Source: Diphasiastrum complanatum (taxonomy: Eukaryota > Streptophyta > Lycopodiopsida > Lycopodiales > Lycopodiaceae). From it: DNA of 64,000 nucleotides. Position numbers and translations under genes: made by a program. A model generated the notes under the pieces. It was not told where the DNA came from and searched no databases. It was given only the letters and a program-made list of their open reading frames with translations. Positions within the stretch are counted from its first letter, which is position 1. The number at the start of each line of letters is the position of its first letter. Of this stretch, positions 61,474 to 64,000 are shown in pieces. Location of the stretch: contig CM055112.1 of NCBI GenBank assembly GCA_029204225.1, positions 23,736,872-23,800,871 on the forward strand. Reading direction: 5' to 3'.

Positions 61474-62640
61474 TGTCATTCATAATTCACGTATAAACAT
61501 ACATGCAAGAGAGACAAAAGGCTCATTGATAAAAGTGAAAGCATATTTAGATGCTCAGCTAGTAGCTATCATGTCTCAAATGCTTCTTGGTTTCCAAGAG
61601 GAGGCTCGAACCTGGGACCAAAGAAACTTTGGATGCCAAGCCTAAGCCAACCCTGTTGGGTTCTCAAATGGGATAGCATTTTTTACAACCACTACACATA
61701 AGTGATCAAGTTAATATTTCCTTTTATATCTTGTTATACTTCAACATAATGACACCTACAATCTCATTTGTTAAAATGACATTAGGCTAAAAGCATGGTT
61801 TAGTGGTACAAAAAAAGAACCCATTTTTCATTGTACCTTTTGGTAGTACATTTCACTTTTTGGAGATTTGGGGGTAAGTGGGTGGGCCTACTCTACTCTC
61901 TCGTCTCCAATAAAAACATAAATACATTTCTACTTAAAAAAAGGTAATGTCCTTGATAGTCCATGTTGTACCCCATTATATATATTATTTTAAGCCAAAA
62001 ATTTCACTGAACATTGTTATTAATAAAAAATTGTTGTTAAAATTAGCGATAGTTATCCATCATCTGCAACATTTATAGCATCATATTTCCATCGCCCATC
62101 AATGCTCAATTCAAAATTCTCTTTTTGGGCCCTTATAGTGTTTTGATGTCTCATTTTCATGTCACCTTCAATCCTTTTGTTTTTGCTTTAGTTCCTTGCG
62201 GTTGTGTTTAATATTAGATGGATGTTGATGAAACTTGGCGAGCACATGCATCACTGTCGTGACAAGCTTCGAAGGCCAAGCAAACTTGGCAAGCCAAGCT
62301 CGTGTAACAAAAATACTTCTTAAATCATTTGTACGAAAGTGTTTGTTGCTCAAATTTCAAAGCAAAAACAAAAATTCTCATATGGGACACCAACTTTCAA
62401 AATGAAGGGCTGAAATGAGCCTAATCTCCAAGTGTCACCTTTACATTTTTTAACAAGCCCACTAAGCATGCTTCAATTTGAATGGCAAACATTATCCTAA
62501 AATATCACAAAACGAGCACCTATGTAAACACTCATGAAAAAAACATGCCAGCCTCCAGGCATGCATGCTATTATGTCAAACTACAAGGCTGACAGTGCCA
62601 GCTGATGAACTCACTTTGAGAAATGACGTGTTTTCTTGCT
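61474..62640. other. No recognised gene
   Basis: Unassigned AT-rich DNA. Similarity to the peptide-gene segment starts only near 62640. Confidence 0.5.
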
Positions 62641-63218
62641 TTATGTTCTCCAAGGTCAACTTTCAAGGACGCCTCCTTTATAAAGTGCACAGTGTATGCC
62701 ACTGTATGTATGGTTAGAAGTTAGAAAGCGATTTGGTAGCTCGAGGGAGTCGGTTTGACTTGTAATTTGTGGCAGGACAGCATGCAACTTTTATTTTTGA
62801 CTTTGTGTTACAGTATTATATTACATATCCGAGATCACGAAGCAGACAGAAGAGAGAGAGAGAGTGTGTGTGTGTGTGTGTGTGTTAAGCAACTACATTA
62901 ACAAGAGCGAACTGCCCATTATCCATACATAGAGAGAGAGATGGTAGAACCGTCATGTGACGTTTGGGGACACTCTCACTTTAACTAGTTATTAACTCGT
63001 GTGTGAATGCGCACATTATTGTTCTTAACATCAAACTTTGGACAGCAAAGTCTTTTGATCGGCGGCAGTGTGTTGCCACCCACATTCGGTTCTCGGTCTA
63101 CACGTAGGCAGATACTCGTGATGCTTTAGATTTAAAACACAGGCAAGTCTTTTGATATAGCCAATTGGATACATGCAGATGATGAAGGATACTTTTGCAA
63201 TTTTTGATGAGAATGATG

Positions 63219-63397
63219 ATCAAAGCAGAGCTCGATGCACAACAACCAGGAAGAGCAGCATACTGCATTTGATTTTGCTTTGAACAAAGTGATCAGAACT
63301 GGGTTTGATCGTTCATTCTATTTGTTTTTTCACAGCAGTTGTTCGCTGATAATAAAAGGCAGGAATTTGAAAGCGCAGGAAAACGGGACATTAAAGG
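63219..63397 (+). promoter_or_regulatory. Conserved upstream block of peptide gene copy 3
   Basis: Matches the blocks at 46651 and 55449, including AGCATACTGCATTTGATTTT and TTTGATCGTTCATTC, and keeps the TTCACAG possible splice acceptor at about 63331-63337. Upstream similarity to copy 1 extends to about 62640 (AAGGTCAACTTTCAAGGA, GACTTGTAATTTGTGGCA). Confidence 0.5.
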
Positions 63398-63679
63398 ATG
63401 GCTTTCAAAAGCTTCCAACGGCGCTTCTCCTTCATTATATTGCTCATAGTACTCTTGCTCTGGACGCCTTTTACTTTATGCCAGAGGTCTCGTCACCACA
63501 ATTTGAAGCACGCCTACCAAAATTCTGAGCCAAGGAAGCTTAGCTTTACAAATGATCACACCACAAGTAGTATGCATTCCATGAATCTCAAGCGTCCAAG
63601 GTTTACTGCAAGTTCCCTGCCCAAGGGCATCAGTGTCCCACCTGGTCCTTCCAAGTCTCACAATGTAAAGCCAACGTAA
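63398..63679 (+). CDS. Small secreted peptide precursor, IDA-like (copy 3)
   Basis: 93 codons from ATG 63398 to TAA. The signal peptide is RRFSFIILLIVLLLWTPFTL, then basic/variable sequence (RSRHHNLKHAYQ, PRKLSF, MHSMNLKRPRF). The C-terminal ligand region is SSLPKGISVPPGPSKSHNVK plus PT. It is about 65% identical to copy 1 by eye and collinear throughout, with the last 22 residues nearly invariant. Here the ligand ends in HN, as in canonical IDA (PSK-R-HN) and CLE (P-x-HN) peptides, followed by a four-residue extension VKPT that copy 1 also has in form. A secreted precursor with the mature peptide at the C-terminus is predicted; a role in abscission or meristem signalling is family inference only. 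No frame damage. Confidence 0.78.
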   Translation: MAFKSFQRRFSFIILLIVLLLWTPFTLCQRSRHHNLKHAYQNSEPRKLSFTNDHTTSSMHSMNLKRPRFTASSLPKGISVPPGPSKSHNVKPT

Positions 63680-64000
63680 AGTAGCTGCATGTCCGAGGAA
63701 TTCTACTGAAGATGATCAAAGTTGAAGGCAAAATATCGAGGATGCAAGCAAAGATCGCATGTTACTGAGAGTTTTGATATTGCTGTCTTTTCATTCCAAC
63801 TACACACCCCGATCACGCACTTCCTGGATAATTATACGTTCATGAACGTAGAGTTGCTGGAGAAGCATAAGATATACAGAGCCAGTTCGAGGAGAAATCA
63901 GTGAAATTTCAAAAACATTGCATCTCTAATTTGATTCAGCAGGATTACTCGAAAACAAAAGAGAAGGCGTGCATACGCAGCCTCAAATAACTCAAACATT
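63680..64000 (+). other. Downstream flank of peptide gene copy 3
   Basis: Shares ACTGAGAGTTT, CTTTTCATTCCAAC, GTAGAGTTGCT and GAGCCAGTTCGAGG with the flanks of copies 1 and 2. Presumably 3' untranslated and flanking DNA. The duplication continues past the window edge. Confidence 0.55.

Overview
The window looks like plant nuclear DNA: AT-rich, gene-poor and full of old transposable elements. Evidence includes Ty1/copia and Ty3/gypsy pieces with initiator-Met tRNA primer sites, a chromodomain gypsy element, spliceosomal GT-AG introns, a plant-type TRAF zinc-finger gene with a 7.1 kb intron, and small secreted peptide genes resembling plant IDA/CLE signals. Such nested insertions fit a seed plant with a large genome. 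I cannot name the species. All identifications come from reading translations and motifs by eye; no search was run.

Layout. 1-13 kb: short tandem duplications, a degenerate minus-strand Ty3/gypsy element with its LTR (2.5-7.3 kb), a long GA tract, a gypsy integrase remnant (8.8-9.8 kb) and an unusual protease-bearing ORF (9.9-11.5 kb). 13.3-21.6 kb: a two-exon TRAF-type zinc-finger gene. Its intron holds two gypsy fragments in permuted order, a triple LTR-like repeat and a Mutator-like terminal-inverted-repeat element with strong hairpins. 25-27.4 kb: a decayed copy of transposon gene B and a truncated copia gag-protease. 27.5-35.9 kb: an apparent multi-gene DNA transposon. 36-45 kb: a copia LTR and primer site, copia and LINE-like pieces, long microsatellites and two degenerate telomere-like heptamer arrays. 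46-64 kb: three copies of a segment carrying small secreted peptide genes (two with the ORF, one with it deleted), separated by copia and gypsy remnants and a MITE.

The most unusual locus is 27.5-35.9 kb. A minus-strand gene begins with a divergent histone H3 fold (31352 down to 30720). After one in-frame stop it continues through at least four more exons of unknown fold. It is divergent, across a 0.9 kb G-box-rich intergenic region, from a plus-strand gene (B) of unknown function, and B has a second diverged copy at 25.0-25.8 kb. A decayed DDE-type transposase gene (35.75 down to 33.9 kb) converges on B, and another plus-strand gene (A) lies at the left end, with a partial copy at 39.9 kb. 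I infer one DNA transposon family that carries a captured histone H3 fused to a novel C-terminal region. All its genes show stops or single-base frame breaks, so this copy is probably dead.

The second locus of interest is the peptide-gene cluster. Two ORFs of 91 and 93 residues have signal peptides and near-identical C-termini whose core fits both the IDA and the CLE pattern. The middle copy lost its ORF, apparently by a deletion at a short microhomology.
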